Assembly (NCBI GenBank): GCA_002440235.1
Contig: DJRZ01000068.1
Span: 1-15,993 of the forward strand
Direction: 5' to 3'
Source of the DNA: Alphaproteobacteria bacterium UBA6347
GTDB lineage: Bacteria > Pseudomonadota > Alphaproteobacteria > CAAGCB01 > CAG-977
DNA length: 15,993 nt
Position numbers and translations under genes: made by a program
The notes under the pieces: model-generated
The model's input: only the letters and a program-made list of their open reading frames with translations
What the model was told of the DNA's origin: nothing
Database searches by the model: none
Part shown: piece by piece, positions 1-6,912 of the stretch
How the letters are laid out: each line of letters starts with the position of its first letter
Position numbering within the stretch: position 1 is the first letter of the stretch

Positions 1-24
1 TTTCAATCTCTTTCCCCTTCGAAC

Positions 25-46
25 AACATATACTTTCGGATATGTT
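25..46. repeat. Inverted repeat (7-bp arms) near the window edge
   Basis: The arms AACATAT (25-31) and ATATGTT (40-46) are perfectly complementary around an 8-base loop. It lies just outside the terminator at 51-84, so it may belong to a gene beyond the left edge. There is no T-run, so it is not a convincing terminator. Function unknown. Confidence 0.3.
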
Positions 47-50
47 ACAC

Positions 51-84
51 AAAAAAGGCTCCGTTTTGCAACAGAGCCTTTTTT
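51..84 (-). terminator. Rho-independent terminator of the outer-membrane barrel gene
   Basis: A perfect 11-bp stem (51-61 with 74-84) encloses a 12-base loop. The arms are AAAAAAGGCTC and GAGCCTTTTTT, so the stem carries its own U-run in either direction. It begins 16 bases past the stop of the minus-strand barrel gene and could also stop transcription arriving from the left. Confidence 0.85.
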
Positions 85-100
85 CGAATCCGAAAAGGAA

Positions 101-787
101 TCAGAACGCGAAACGGACGCCGACGGTGGCTTCGCTCGTGTGCGCCTTCATTTTGATTTGTTCGTTGTCGATTTCGTCATAGCCGTATTTGGCGACGGAC
201 GGTTTCAAATAGCGGTATCCGACATCGACGGTGACGTTTTTGGCGACTTCGATGCCGACGCCGGCTTTCAAACCATAGGCGAATTTGACTTTGGATTTGG
301 AATAGGCGCCGTCCTCGTCGGCGAATTTCAACGTCATGTCGGCGAAGCCGATTCCGGCGCCGACGTAAGGCGTGAAAACGCTGTCGTTGCGGAAATCGTA
401 ATAGCCGTTCAGCATGACCGTCTGCATGCCGAATTTGATTTTAGCGGGAATGAGGTGGCCCGCGCCGTCTTCGTCCAGCGAGGTTTTGGATCCCGCTTTG
501 GTGAAACCGTATTCCAATTCTGCGCGGGCGTCGCCGATTTTCGCGCCGACGGCGATGTCGCCGCCCCACGTCTGAAAGCTGCCGGAGCTGTCTTCGCCTT
601 TGAATTTTATTTTATCCCAGCCGCGCGCCAGTTTGGCGGACACGTACGGCGTTACGGTTTTCGCGGGTTCAGCCTGTTTTGCGGCGACCGGAGCGGTTTC
701 GACGGTCTGTTTTTTCACGGGCGCGGCGTTCGCGGCGGAAACGGACAAAGAAACGACGGCGACAGCCGCCAACAAAGACTTTTTCAT
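101..787 (-). CDS. Opacity-type outer-membrane beta-barrel protein
   Basis: This 228-residue protein is predicted to be an eight-stranded outer-membrane barrel of the OMP_b-brl / opacity porin type. Residues 1-21 form a signal peptide (MKKSLLAAVA start, AxA-like cleavage at ANA/A), followed by an Ala/Pro/Lys-rich linker to about residue 45. The barrel alternates hydrophobic and polar residues, carries the typical FTPYVGAGIGFA and VDVGYRYL strands, and ends in VGVRFAF with the terminal Phe recognised by the BAM machinery. I chose the ATG at 787 rather than the in-frame TTG at 793 because of the AAAAGGA ribosome-binding site about 9 bases upstream and because MKKS is a normal signal start. It stands alone, with its own promoter and terminator. 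Its ligand or role (adhesion, envelope stability, immune target) cannot be told from sequence. Confidence 0.85.
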   Translation of the reverse strand: MKKSLLAAVAVVSLSVSAANAAPVKKQTVETAPVAAKQAEPAKTVTPYVSAKLARGWDKIKFKGEDSSGSFQTWGGDIAVGAKIGDARAELEYGFTKAGSKTSLDEDGAGHLIPAKIKFGMQTVMLNGYYDFRNDSVFTPYVGAGIGFADMTLKFADEDGAYSKSKVKFAYGLKAGVGIEVAKNVTVDVGYRYLKPSVAKYGYDEIDNEQIKMKAHTSEATVGVRFAF

Positions 788-824
788 AATCAAACGTCCT
801 TTTCGTTAAAACAAAAGATGGCTT

Positions 825-852
825 GCTTTACACTCGTCCGGCGGACAGTCAA
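825..852 (-). promoter_or_regulatory. Putative sigma70 promoter of the barrel gene
   Basis: On the minus strand TTGACT (847-852) is followed after 16 bases by TAAAGC (825-830), placing the start of transcription near 818, about 30 bases before the ATG. The spacer contains the palindrome GTCCG-C-CGGAC, which could be an operator. The -35 box is good and the -10 box weak. Confidence 0.4.
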
Positions 853-858
853 CAACTT

Positions 859-1314
859 TTATTTAAGCAAGTCAAAAACATTCGTCTGACGCAACGCCTC
901 GCCCAGCACGATCGCGCCCGATATGGCGACGTTGATCGACCGCGCTTCGGAACGCATCGGTATGCGCAGACGCGCGTCGGCGGCGTGATGCACATAGTCG
1001 GGAACGCCCGCGCTTTCGCGTCCCAGCAACAGAATGTCGTCGTTTCGAAACGCGAATTTGTGATAGGGTTCCGACCCTTTGGTCGTCAGCAAAACGATCC
1101 GCCCGCGGTGCCGCGCGTAAAACTTTTCCCACGAATCGTGGCGCGAGCAGTCGACCATATCCAGATAATCCATGCCCGCGCGGCGCATTTTTTGGTCGTT
1201 GAAGACAAATCCGCACGGTTCGATGATGTCGACGGGCAAACCGAAACACGCCGCCAGACGCAACAGCGTTCCGGTGTTTTGGGGAATGTCGGGTTCAAAC
1301 AAAGCCAGACGCAT
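859..1314 (-). CDS. trmL: tRNA (cytidine/uridine-34-2'-O)-methyltransferase TrmL
   Basis: This 151-residue SPOUT-class enzyme transfers a methyl group from SAM to the 2'-OH of the wobble base 34 of tRNA-Leu isoacceptors. It has the family's usual length and hallmarks: the N-terminal FEPDIPQNTGTLLRLAAC (residues 6-23), GRESAGVP (98-105), RIPM (117-120) and RSINVAISGAIVLGEALRQ (125-143), which together form the knotted SAM-binding end. The ATG at 1314 starts exactly at the family N-terminus, so longer upstream readings, which overlap ychF in another frame, are rejected. It is the last gene of the rplY-pth-ychF-trmL operon, 11 bases after ychF, and a tRNA-modifying enzyme fits that translation-related group. 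I see no terminator after it. Confidence 0.93.
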   Translation of the reverse strand: MRLALFEPDIPQNTGTLLRLAACFGLPVDIIEPCGFVFNDQKMRRAGMDYLDMVDCSRHDSWEKFYARHRGRIVLLTTKGSEPYHKFAFRNDDILLLGRESAGVPDYVHHAADARLRIPMRSEARSINVAISGAIVLGEALRQTNVFDLLK

Positions 1315-1325
1315 TGCGCCCGTCC

Positions 1326-2429
1326 CTAGACGTTGAACAGGAAATGGCAGATGTCGCCGTCCTGCATCACGTACGTTTTTCCTTCGGCGCGCAGTTTGCC
1401 CAGTTCGCGGGCTTTGGCTTCGCTTTTGCACGCGACGAAATCGTCGTAGGAAATGACCTCGGCGCGAATAAAGCCCTTTTCGAAATCCGAATGAATCACG
1501 CCCGCCGCCTGCGGCGCGGTCATGCCGTCGCGAATCGTCCACGCGCGCGATTCCTTGGGACCGACGGTGAAAAACGTTTTCAAGTTCAACAGCTTGTATC
1601 CCGCGGCGATCACGCGGTTCAACCCCGTTTCCTCCAATCCCAGCGTTTCCAGAAATTCCTTTTGTTCCGCGGGGTCTTCCAGCAAAGCGACTTCCGATTC
1701 GATCGCGGCGGAAATGACGACGGCTTGATTGCCCTGTTTTTCCGCCATTTCAAAAACGCGTTTTGAAAATTCGTTGCCCGTCGCGGCGGAACCCTCGTCC
1801 ACGTTGCAAACGTACAAAACGGGTTTGGAAGTCAGTAAAAACAGCTGTTTGTACAGTTTCTGCTGTTCCTCGTCGTCGAAACGGACGGTGCGCGCGGGTT
1901 TTCCGTCGCGCAGGGCGTCCAGAACGGGCTGCATGACGGCGACCATTTCCTTGCCTTCTTTTTCGCCGGCGCGGGCTTTCTTTTCAAACGGGACGATGCG
2001 GCGTTCCAAACTGTCCAGATCCGCCAGCATCAGTTCCGTTTCAATGGTTTCCGCGTCGCGCACGGGGTCGATCGATCCTTCGACGTGGGTGATGTCGCCG
2101 TTTTCGAAACAGCGCAAGACGTGAACGATCGCGTCCACTTCGCGAATCGACGCCAGAAACTGGTTGCCCAGCCCTTCGCCGCGCGACGCGCCCTTGACCA
2201 GTCCGGCGATGTCGACGAATTCCAGCTGGGTGTAAATCGTTTGTTTGGAATCCGCCAGTTTTGACAGGATTTCCAGCCGCGGATCGGGGACGGCGACGCG
2301 TCCGACGTTCGGTTCGATCGTGCAGAACGGATAATTCGCCGCCTGCGCCGCCATCGTCGACGTCAAAGCGTTGAACAAAGTCGATTTGCCGACGTTCGGC
2401 AATCCTACGATTCCGCAGTTAAATCCCAT
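1326..2429 (-). CDS. ychF: Redox-responsive ribosome-binding ATPase YchF (OLA1 family)
   Basis: YchF is a universal Obg-superfamily P-loop protein that prefers ATP to GTP, binds the ribosome and affects stress responses. At 367 residues it matches the family length. The Walker A motif GLPNVGKST is at residues 9-17, followed by the YPFCTIEPN switch region, the [20 protein letters not shown] motif, the NVDE base-specificity element in place of the usual GTPase NKxD, and a C-terminal TGS domain ending in a [15 protein letters not shown] segment. The start ATG at 2429 has AAAGGAT five bases upstream, and that site overlaps the end of pth (3-base gap), so translation of the two is probably coupled. 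Confidence 0.97.
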   Translation of the reverse strand: MGFNCGIVGLPNVGKSTLFNALTSTMAAQAANYPFCTIEPNVGRVAVPDPRLEILSKLADSKQTIYTQLEFVDIAGLVKGASRGEGLGNQFLASIREVDAIVHVLRCFENGDITHVEGSIDPVRDAETIETELMLADLDSLERRIVPFEKKARAGEKEGKEMVAVMQPVLDALRDGKPARTVRFDDEEQQKLYKQLFLLTSKPVLYVCNVDEGSAATGNEFSKRVFEMAEKQGNQAVVISAAIESEVALLEDPAEQKEFLETLGLEETGLNRVIAAGYKLLNLKTFFTVGPKESRAWTIRDGMTAPQAAGVIHSDFEKGFIRAEVISYDDFVACKSEAKARELGKLRAEGKTYVMQDGDICHFLFNV

Positions 2430-2432
2430 TTT

Positions 2433-3002
2433 CTATCCTTTCTGAATCTGCGCCAGACGCGATGTGAACTCGCCCGTTCCCTGCGCCAGCAAATACGGAA
2501 AAACGTCCGCGACGCGTTCCAGTTCGGCGTCGATGATTTCCCTGTCCGCCTTGGGGAAATTCGACAAGACCCAATCAACGACCTGACTTTTATCGGCGGG
2601 GTGTCCCGTTCCGATGCGCACGCGCGCGTAACCGGCGGAACAATGCGCGTCGATGCTTTTCAATCCGTTGTGACCGCCCGCGCCGCCGCCGACTTTGGCT
2701 TTGATATTGCCGACGGGAACGTCCATTTCGTCATGCAGGACGACGACCTGCGAAACGGGCAGTTTGTAAAAATCCATGGCGGCGCGCACCGCCTGCCCCG
2801 AATTGTTCATAAAAGTTTGCGGCTTGATCAGCAAAACCTTTTGCCCGTCGATGACGCCTTCCGCCGTTTCGGCGTTGAAACGCGCGCGCCACGGGGCAAA
2901 ATTATAGCGGCGGAACAATTCGTCCGCCGCCATAAATCCTGCGTTATGCCGATTGCCTTTGTATTCCGATCCCGGATTACCCAGTCCGACAACCAAAAAC
3001 AT
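2433..3002 (-). CDS. pth: Peptidyl-tRNA hydrolase
   Basis: Pth cleaves peptidyl-tRNA released from stalled ribosomes and recycles the tRNA. The 189-residue product has the full family signature: VGLGNPG at residues 5-11, catalytic His19 in NRHNAGFM, KPQTFMNNSG (60-69), HDEMD (90-94) and GGAGGHNGLKSI (107-117). I chose the ATG at 3002: the AGGG ribosome-binding site lies about 9 bases before it, whereas for the in-frame TTG at 3008 the same site is only 3 bases away, and the family begins directly with this hydrophobic strand. It follows rplY by 16 bases and precedes ychF by 3. Confidence 0.97.
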   Translation of the reverse strand: MFLVVGLGNPGSEYKGNRHNAGFMAADELFRRYNFAPWRARFNAETAEGVIDGQKVLLIKPQTFMNNSGQAVRAAMDFYKLPVSQVVVLHDEMDVPVGNIKAKVGGGAGGHNGLKSIDAHCSAGYARVRIGTGHPADKSQVVDWVLSNFPKADREIIDAELERVADVFPYLLAQGTGEFTSRLAQIQKG

Positions 3003-3018
3003 CGACAATCACCCTTGA

Positions 3019-3663
3019 TTACGCTTTGGTCGCGGGAGCGGCGGCGGCGGGCGCGGCGGCGTCAGCCGCGGCGGCGGGCGCTTCGTCGGCGGCGGCGTCA
3101 TCGGACGGCGCGGCGATCGCGGCGATCGTGGTGTCCATGTCTTCGACGGGTTTGACGCCGGCGGGGAACTTGATATCGCCCATTTTCACGACATCGCCCA
3201 TTTCCAAGCCCGTCAAATCGACAAACAGGGTTTCGGGAATGTCTTTGGGTTTGCACATAACGTCAATCGTACGATAAATGGCGTTCAGAACGCCGCCCAG
3301 CTTCATGCCCGGGCAGGACAGTTCGTTTTCGTACATGACGGGGACTTCGATCTGCAATTCCGTATTTTCGGAAACGCGCAGGAAATCGATGTGAATCGGA
3401 CGGTCCGTAATCGGGTGCGTCTGAATGTCCTGACAAATGGCGTGGTACTTGTTTTTACCGACTTCGATTTCGAACTGGCGGGTCCAGAAGCCTTTCTGGC
3501 GCATCTGCGCGTCCAAATCCAAAGCGGAAATCGAGAACATCACGGGTTCTTTCTTTTCACCGTAGATAACACCGGGAATTAACCCCGCGCGACGTTCCGC
3601 GCGAGCCGCCCCCTTACCTGCCGTATTGCGTTCATTAACGCGAATGGAAGTAATTTTAGCCAT
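3019..3663 (-). CDS. rplY: 50S ribosomal protein L25 (general stress protein CTC type)
   Basis: L25 binds loop E of 5S rRNA in the large subunit. This 214-residue protein is the long two-domain TL5/CTC form: an N-terminal 5S-binding barrel (about residues 1-95, with ERNTAGKGAARAERRAG near the start) and a C-terminal beta domain (about 100-185), followed by an Ala-rich tail (about 186-214) ending in PATKA. The tail creates a strongly biased GCG/GCC-rich stretch at about 3025-3110, which is a coding feature and not a separate repeat element. The ATG at 3663 has AAGGA 12 bases upstream. It is first in the operon with pth and ychF, the common bacterial order. A hairpin in its leader (3692-3720) may be used for control. 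Confidence 0.95.
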   Translation of the reverse strand: MAKITSIRVNERNTAGKGAARAERRAGLIPGVIYGEKKEPVMFSISALDLDAQMRQKGFWTRQFEIEVGKNKYHAICQDIQTHPITDRPIHIDFLRVSENTELQIEVPVMYENELSCPGMKLGGVLNAIYRTIDVMCKPKDIPETLFVDLTGLEMGDVVKMGDIKFPAGVKPVEDMDTTIAAIAAPSDDAAADEAPAAAADAAAPAAAAPATKA

Positions 3664-3691
3664 AGAATTTCGTATCCTTTTGAATTAAAGA

Positions 3692-3720
3692 CGGTTCTGC
3701 CTCCAGGGGTGCCTGAACCG
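3692..3720 (-). promoter_or_regulatory. Hairpin in the rplY 5' leader
   Basis: CGGTTC (3692-3697) pairs with GAACCG (3715-3720); the 17-base interior is purine-rich on one side and allows only a 2-bp inner pairing, so it looks like a stem with an asymmetric internal loop. It lies about 30 bases before the rplY start and within the predicted transcript. There is no following U-run on the minus strand. A role in rplY autoregulation is an inference. Confidence 0.4.
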
Positions 3721-3751
3721 CCGTTTTTCGCACAACGCGGAAAACTTTTGC

Positions 3752-3780
3752 TTTGTACACCGTCCGCGAACCAAAATCAA
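3752..3780 (-). promoter_or_regulatory. Putative promoter of the rplY-pth-ychF-trmL operon
   Basis: Reading the minus strand, TTGATT (3775-3780) and TACAAA (3752-3757) are separated by exactly 17 bases. The predicted start near 3745 gives a leader of about 80 bases that includes the hairpin at 3692-3720. Each box matches consensus at four of six positions. Confidence 0.4.
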
Positions 3781-3838
3781 CCGGTTTTAACACAATTCGC
3801 GCCTGTTGACGCACTACGCCCGCAAAAAGCCGAAAAGA

Positions 3839-3869
3839 CGGTTCGGCGCGCGCGTTTCGCCGCGAACCG
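3839..3869. repeat. GC-rich hairpin in the divergent promoter region
   Basis: CGGTTCG (3839-3845) is complementary to CGAACCG (3863-3869), with further GCG/CGC pairing possible inside. It sits between the two divergent promoters. Its left arm is part of an 11-base direct repeat, AAAGACGGTTC, found at 3834-3844 and 3687-3697, where it again opens a hairpin. Apart from these two hairpins and two promoters I find no gene in 3664-3998; a 72-codon reading frame there lacks a ribosome-binding site and looks random. Confidence 0.4.
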
Positions 3870-3923
3870 GCTTCCGTTCCGCAGACGGCGCGAAAGTCGG
3901 CGGGTGAAGCGGGCTCTTTTTAT

Positions 3924-3952
3924 TTGACATTCTTTGCGTAAATTTCTTAAAT
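3924..3952 (+). promoter_or_regulatory. Sigma70 promoter of the pseudo-phosphatase gene
   Basis: A perfect TTGACA (3924-3929), a 17-base spacer and TTAAAT (3947-3952) predict a start near 3959, about 40 bases before the ATG at 3999. The local DNA is AT-rich in contrast to the preceding GC-rich stretch. Confidence 0.65.
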
Positions 3953-3998
3953 ACCGTCAAAATCGAAAGCACCGCATTCAACAATTAAAGAGTCGATC

Positions 3999-5480
3999 AT
4001 GTTCCGTTTTTCCCGTTTGGTCAAAAAGGTTTGTTATCCGCTGTCCGCCGCGCTGTGCCTGACGATATGCGCGTGCGAAAGGGAACAGCCGTCCGTCCGG
4101 CACGTCTTTCTGTTCGTCGGCGACGGCGCGTCCCACGCCCAGCGCAGAATCGCCGGATTGCGCGCGGGCGGAACGACGGTGACGGACGGACTGCCCGCGC
4201 AGGGCGTCGCGATCGTTTCGGCTGCCGATTCCGCCCTGCCCGACAACGCCGCCGCCGCGGGCGCGATCGCAACGGGGAAAGCCGTCGGAAACGGCAGGAT
4301 TTCCATGATCGACGACGACGACGACGATTTGCCCCTGATAACGGAAATCGCCGCAAAAAACGGATACGCCGTCGGCGTTTTGACGAACGGCGCGCTGGAC
4401 GGCGCGGCGGTCGCGCCCTTTTACGCCCGCGCGCCGAAAAAACAGAACTATTACGACATCGCCGTTCAAGTCAAAGGCAGCGGATTCCCCCTGTTTGTCG
4501 GACAGGCGTTCAAACGCCCGAAAGCTTTTCAGAAAGAGGATTTGGACGCCGTTTTGAAAAAAGGCGGCTACAAGCGTCTGACGTCTTTGGGCGCGATGGA
4601 AAAACTGCCGTCCGGCAAAGTCGTCGCCGCGCCGAACAAAATCCCGTTCGCTTTGGACGCGAAGCCCGAAACGGCGAATCTGTCCGCTTTCGTCGCCAAA
4701 GCGATTGAAAAATTCCAAGACAAAGACTTTTTCATCGTCGCCGTCGCCGGTAAAATCGCCGAAGCCGCCGAAGCTGGCGACACGGAAACGATGGCGCGCG
4801 AAATCGCGGAACTGGACAAAGCGGTCGGAACGGCGGTCGCTTTCCATAACGCCCACCCGACCGACACGCTGATCGTCGTCGCGGGAACGGTCGAAGCCGG
4901 AGGTTTGATTTTAGGGGCTAAAGGCGCGGAAAATCTGGATCTTTCCGTATTCGACCGCCAAACCGTTTCCATGGACGCCTTTAAATCGACCGTCGGACGT
5001 TTCCGCAGAAGACGCCAGACGGGCGCGATGCTGGAAGACTTCATGCCGCAAATCGAAAAGGCGACCGGCTTGCGCCTGCTGTCCAAAGAACAAAAATCGG
5101 ATTTGAAAGAAGCCGCCAAAAACGGCGACGCCGAAGCCGCGACCGCGCTGAAAATGAATTTGGAAGCCGGCGAAACCGCCCGTCTGCGCGAAGCGTTCCG
5201 TTACAGCATGACGGATTTGACCAAACGCCCGAAGACGGACGCTTTTCTGGACAAGTACGGCAAATTCGAACCGCTGACGGTCGCCATCGCCCGCGTTTTG
5301 GCGGCGCGCGCCGGCGTGACGTTCGAACTGTTCGGACAAACCGCGGCGCCGATGCCCGTTTCCGCGATCGGACGCGGTTCGGAAAGCTTCGCGGGCGTCT
5401 ATCCGCAAACGGCGCTGTTCGCGAAAATACTGCGCGCCATGGGACTGGACGAAAACGGGGAAAAGATCATTCAGCCGTAG
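3999..5480 (+). CDS. Alkaline-phosphatase-fold lipoprotein, probably catalytically dead
   Basis: The 493-residue product begins with a signal peptide and lipobox-like ICAC (Cys26), so it is likely a periplasm-facing lipoprotein. The fold of the PhoA family is traceable throughout: VFLFVGDG (36-43), the DNAAAAGAIATGKA segment (82-95), the DKDFFIVAVAGKIAE strand (241-255), DTLIVVAG (289-296) and a FGQTAAPMPVSAIG C-terminal strand (445-458). The active site, however, is rewritten. Asn83 stands where the nucleophilic Ser102 of E. coli PhoA belongs. By eye alignment, the positions of ligands E322, D327, H331, D369, H370 and H412 are Val249, Ala254, Glu258, Thr297, Val298 and Gln447. Only the first metal-binding Asp (Asp42) and a basic residue for Arg166 (Lys147) appear kept. 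The frame is intact, with a promoter and an acidic run of six Asp at residues 105-110. It may be a binding or structural pseudoenzyme. Its end overlaps the convergent MATE gene by 14 bases. Confidence 0.8.
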   Translation: MFRFSRLVKKVCYPLSAALCLTICACEREQPSVRHVFLFVGDGASHAQRRIAGLRAGGTTVTDGLPAQGVAIVSAADSALPDNAAAAGAIATGKAVGNGRISMIDDDDDDLPLITEIAAKNGYAVGVLTNGALDGAAVAPFYARAPKKQNYYDIAVQVKGSGFPLFVGQAFKRPKAFQKEDLDAVLKKGGYKRLTSLGAMEKLPSGKVVAAPNKIPFALDAKPETANLSAFVAKAIEKFQDKDFFIVAVAGKIAEAAEAGDTETMAREIAELDKAVGTAVAFHNAHPTDTLIVVAGTVEAGGLILGAKGAENLDLSVFDRQTVSMDAFKSTVGRFRRRRQTGAMLEDFMPQIEKATGLRLLSKEQKSDLKEAAKNGDAEAATALKMNLEAGETARLREAFRYSMTDLTKRPKTDAFLDKYGKFEPLTVAIARVLAARAGVTFELFGQTAAPMPVSAIGRGSESFAGVYPQTALFAKILRAMGLDENGEKIIQP

Positions 5481-6837
5481 GCTGTTCCTTCGCCAGCGCG
5501 CCGTATTTTTCGAACAGGCGGAACGCGACGGGGACGGCGACCAGAAATCCCAGCAGATCGGCGGTCGGGAACGCGTAAAACACGCCGATCAGTCCGCAGT
5601 GCTTCGGAATGAAATAAAGTCCCGGAATCACGAACAGCAGCTGGCGGCTCAGCGCCAGAACGGACGCGGCGTGGGGACGCTTGACGGATTGCAGAAAATA
5701 CGTCGTCGCCACGGACAGCCCGATCAGCGGGTACATCAGCCCGATCGTTTTCAGCGCGACCGCCCCGATGCGGATCAGTTCGGGATCGTTTTTATTGAAC
5801 ACTTCGATGATTTGAGTCGAAAACAGCCGCAACACCGCCCAGCCCAAGACGAACAACCCCGTCGAAATGACGATCGTCAGACGGTAGACCTTTAACACGC
5901 GGTCGTATTTCCTCGCCCCCAGATTGAATCCGACGACGGGTTGCGAACCCTCGCACAGTCCCGCGACGGGCATGAACATCAAAACGGTGACGGCGATCGT
6001 CGCCCCCATGGCGGAAACGGCGATGTCGCCGCCGTATTTCACCAGCGTGTTGTTGATGATCGTCTGCATCAATCCGTTCGTCAGCTGAATCAAAAACGGC
6101 GCCGTGCCGACGAAGCAGATCATCATCATGATTTTCAGCGACGGGACGGCGTATTTGCGGCGGAAACGGTACGGAGCCCTGCCCGAAACGAAAAACGCCG
6201 CCGCCCAGACGAAAGACAGCGCCTGCGCGATGACGGTCGCGTAAGCCGCCCCCGCGATGCCCGCTTTGAACACGAAAATGAACAGCGGATCCAGAATCGT
6301 GTTGCTGACCGCGCCGATCAGCATGGTGAACATCGCGATGTGCGGATAGCCGCACGCGCGGATAAAGTTGTTCAGCGTCATGTTCGTCATCCAGAACACC
6401 GACCCGAACAGCGTGATTTTCAGATACGTTTCGGCGTAGGGCATGATCGTCGGCGTCGCGCCGAACAACCGCAGCAGCGGACGCATAAAGATCATGTGCA
6501 GGGTGGAAAACGCGACGGCGACGAACACGACCAGCAAAACGGCGTTCGCGAACACGCGTTCCGCGCGGGGGATTTTTTTCTGCCCCAAAGCGACCGAGAA
6601 ATTCACTCCGCCGCCGATGCCGATCATCAATCCGAACGCCAGCTGCGCCACGGCGGTCGGAAAAGCCACCGCGATGCCAGCCAGTCCCGCCGACCCGACG
6701 CCGTTTCCGATGAAAATGCGATCGACCAGATTATAGGACGCGTTGATCATCAGCCCGACGATCGCGGGCAGAGCGAATTTGCGCACCAGACCGCCGATCG
6801 GATCGTTTCCCAAATCAGGGCGTTTCGTTTCCGTCAT
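5467..6837 (-). CDS. MATE-family multidrug/drug:cation antiporter
   Basis: This 456-residue inner-membrane protein has about 12 hydrophobic segments and typical MATE N-terminal sequence: GLVRKFALPAIVGLMINASY, NLVDRIFIGNGVG and GLAGIAVAFP, with a second matching half from about residue 235 (ICFVGTAPFLIQLTNGLMQ). It resembles the MepA/DinF-like branch that exports cationic drugs or toxic compounds using Na+ or H+; the substrate cannot be predicted. The ATG at 6837 is preceded by a G-run (GGGGG) lying mostly within the 3' arm of a 9-bp inverted repeat at 6844-6874, so translation or transcription may be controlled there. It is transcribed towards the pseudo-phosphatase gene and overlaps its end. 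No terminator is visible between the two convergent genes. Confidence 0.9.
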   Translation of the reverse strand: MTETKRPDLGNDPIGGLVRKFALPAIVGLMINASYNLVDRIFIGNGVGSAGLAGIAVAFPTAVAQLAFGLMIGIGGGVNFSVALGQKKIPRAERVFANAVLLVVFVAVAFSTLHMIFMRPLLRLFGATPTIMPYAETYLKITLFGSVFWMTNMTLNNFIRACGYPHIAMFTMLIGAVSNTILDPLFIFVFKAGIAGAAYATVIAQALSFVWAAAFFVSGRAPYRFRRKYAVPSLKIMMMICFVGTAPFLIQLTNGLMQTIINNTLVKYGGDIAVSAMGATIAVTVLMFMPVAGLCEGSQPVVGFNLGARKYDRVLKVYRLTIVISTGLFVLGWAVLRLFSTQIIEVFNKNDPELIRIGAVALKTIGLMYPLIGLSVATTYFLQSVKRPHAASVLALSRQLLFVIPGLYFIPKHCGLIGVFYAFPTADLLGFLVAVPVAFRLFEKYGALAKEQPTAE

Positions 6838-6843
6838 GTTACC

Positions 6844-6874
6844 CCCGTTTCGATACCTTTGTTGCCGAAACGGG
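6844..6874 (-). promoter_or_regulatory. Perfect 9-bp inverted repeat over the MATE ribosome-binding site
   Basis: CCCGTTTCG (6844-6852) and CGAAACGGG (6866-6874) are perfectly complementary with a 13-base loop. On the minus strand the second arm runs into the GGGGG just before the MATE ATG (6837), so a folded mRNA would hide the likely ribosome-binding site. As DNA it could equally be a repressor operator. No U-run follows, so a terminator for the upstream permease is unlikely. Confidence 0.5.
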
Positions 6875-6912
6875 TGTATATGATTTCCGTCACATTATCC
6901 AGTAAAAAAGCG

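Noticed and set aside
140..889. A 249-codon plus-strand open frame opposite the outer-membrane barrel
   Set aside because: The minus-strand barrel has a signal peptide and terminal Phe; the plus frame is low-complexity Phe/Asp/Gly/Val without motif.
3025..3110. GCG/GCC-rich repetitive DNA that looks like a tandem repeat
   Set aside because: It encodes the Ala-rich C-terminal tail of L25 and is explained by that composition.
3709..3927. A 72-codon plus-strand frame in the divergent intergenic region
   Set aside because: No ribosome-binding site, basic low-complexity tail, overlaps a predicted promoter and the hairpins; probably chance.
4311..4328. Trinucleotide run (five GAC and one GAT) as a contingency repeat
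   Set aside because: Length changes in a three-base unit keep the frame, and the run only encodes six Asp in an otherwise intact protein, so it is unlikely to be a switch.
3978..4856. A 292-codon minus-strand open frame opposite the pseudo-phosphatase gene
   Set aside because: Biased Arg/Phe/Asp composition, no motif, and the plus-strand gene has promoter, signal peptide and a recognisable fold.
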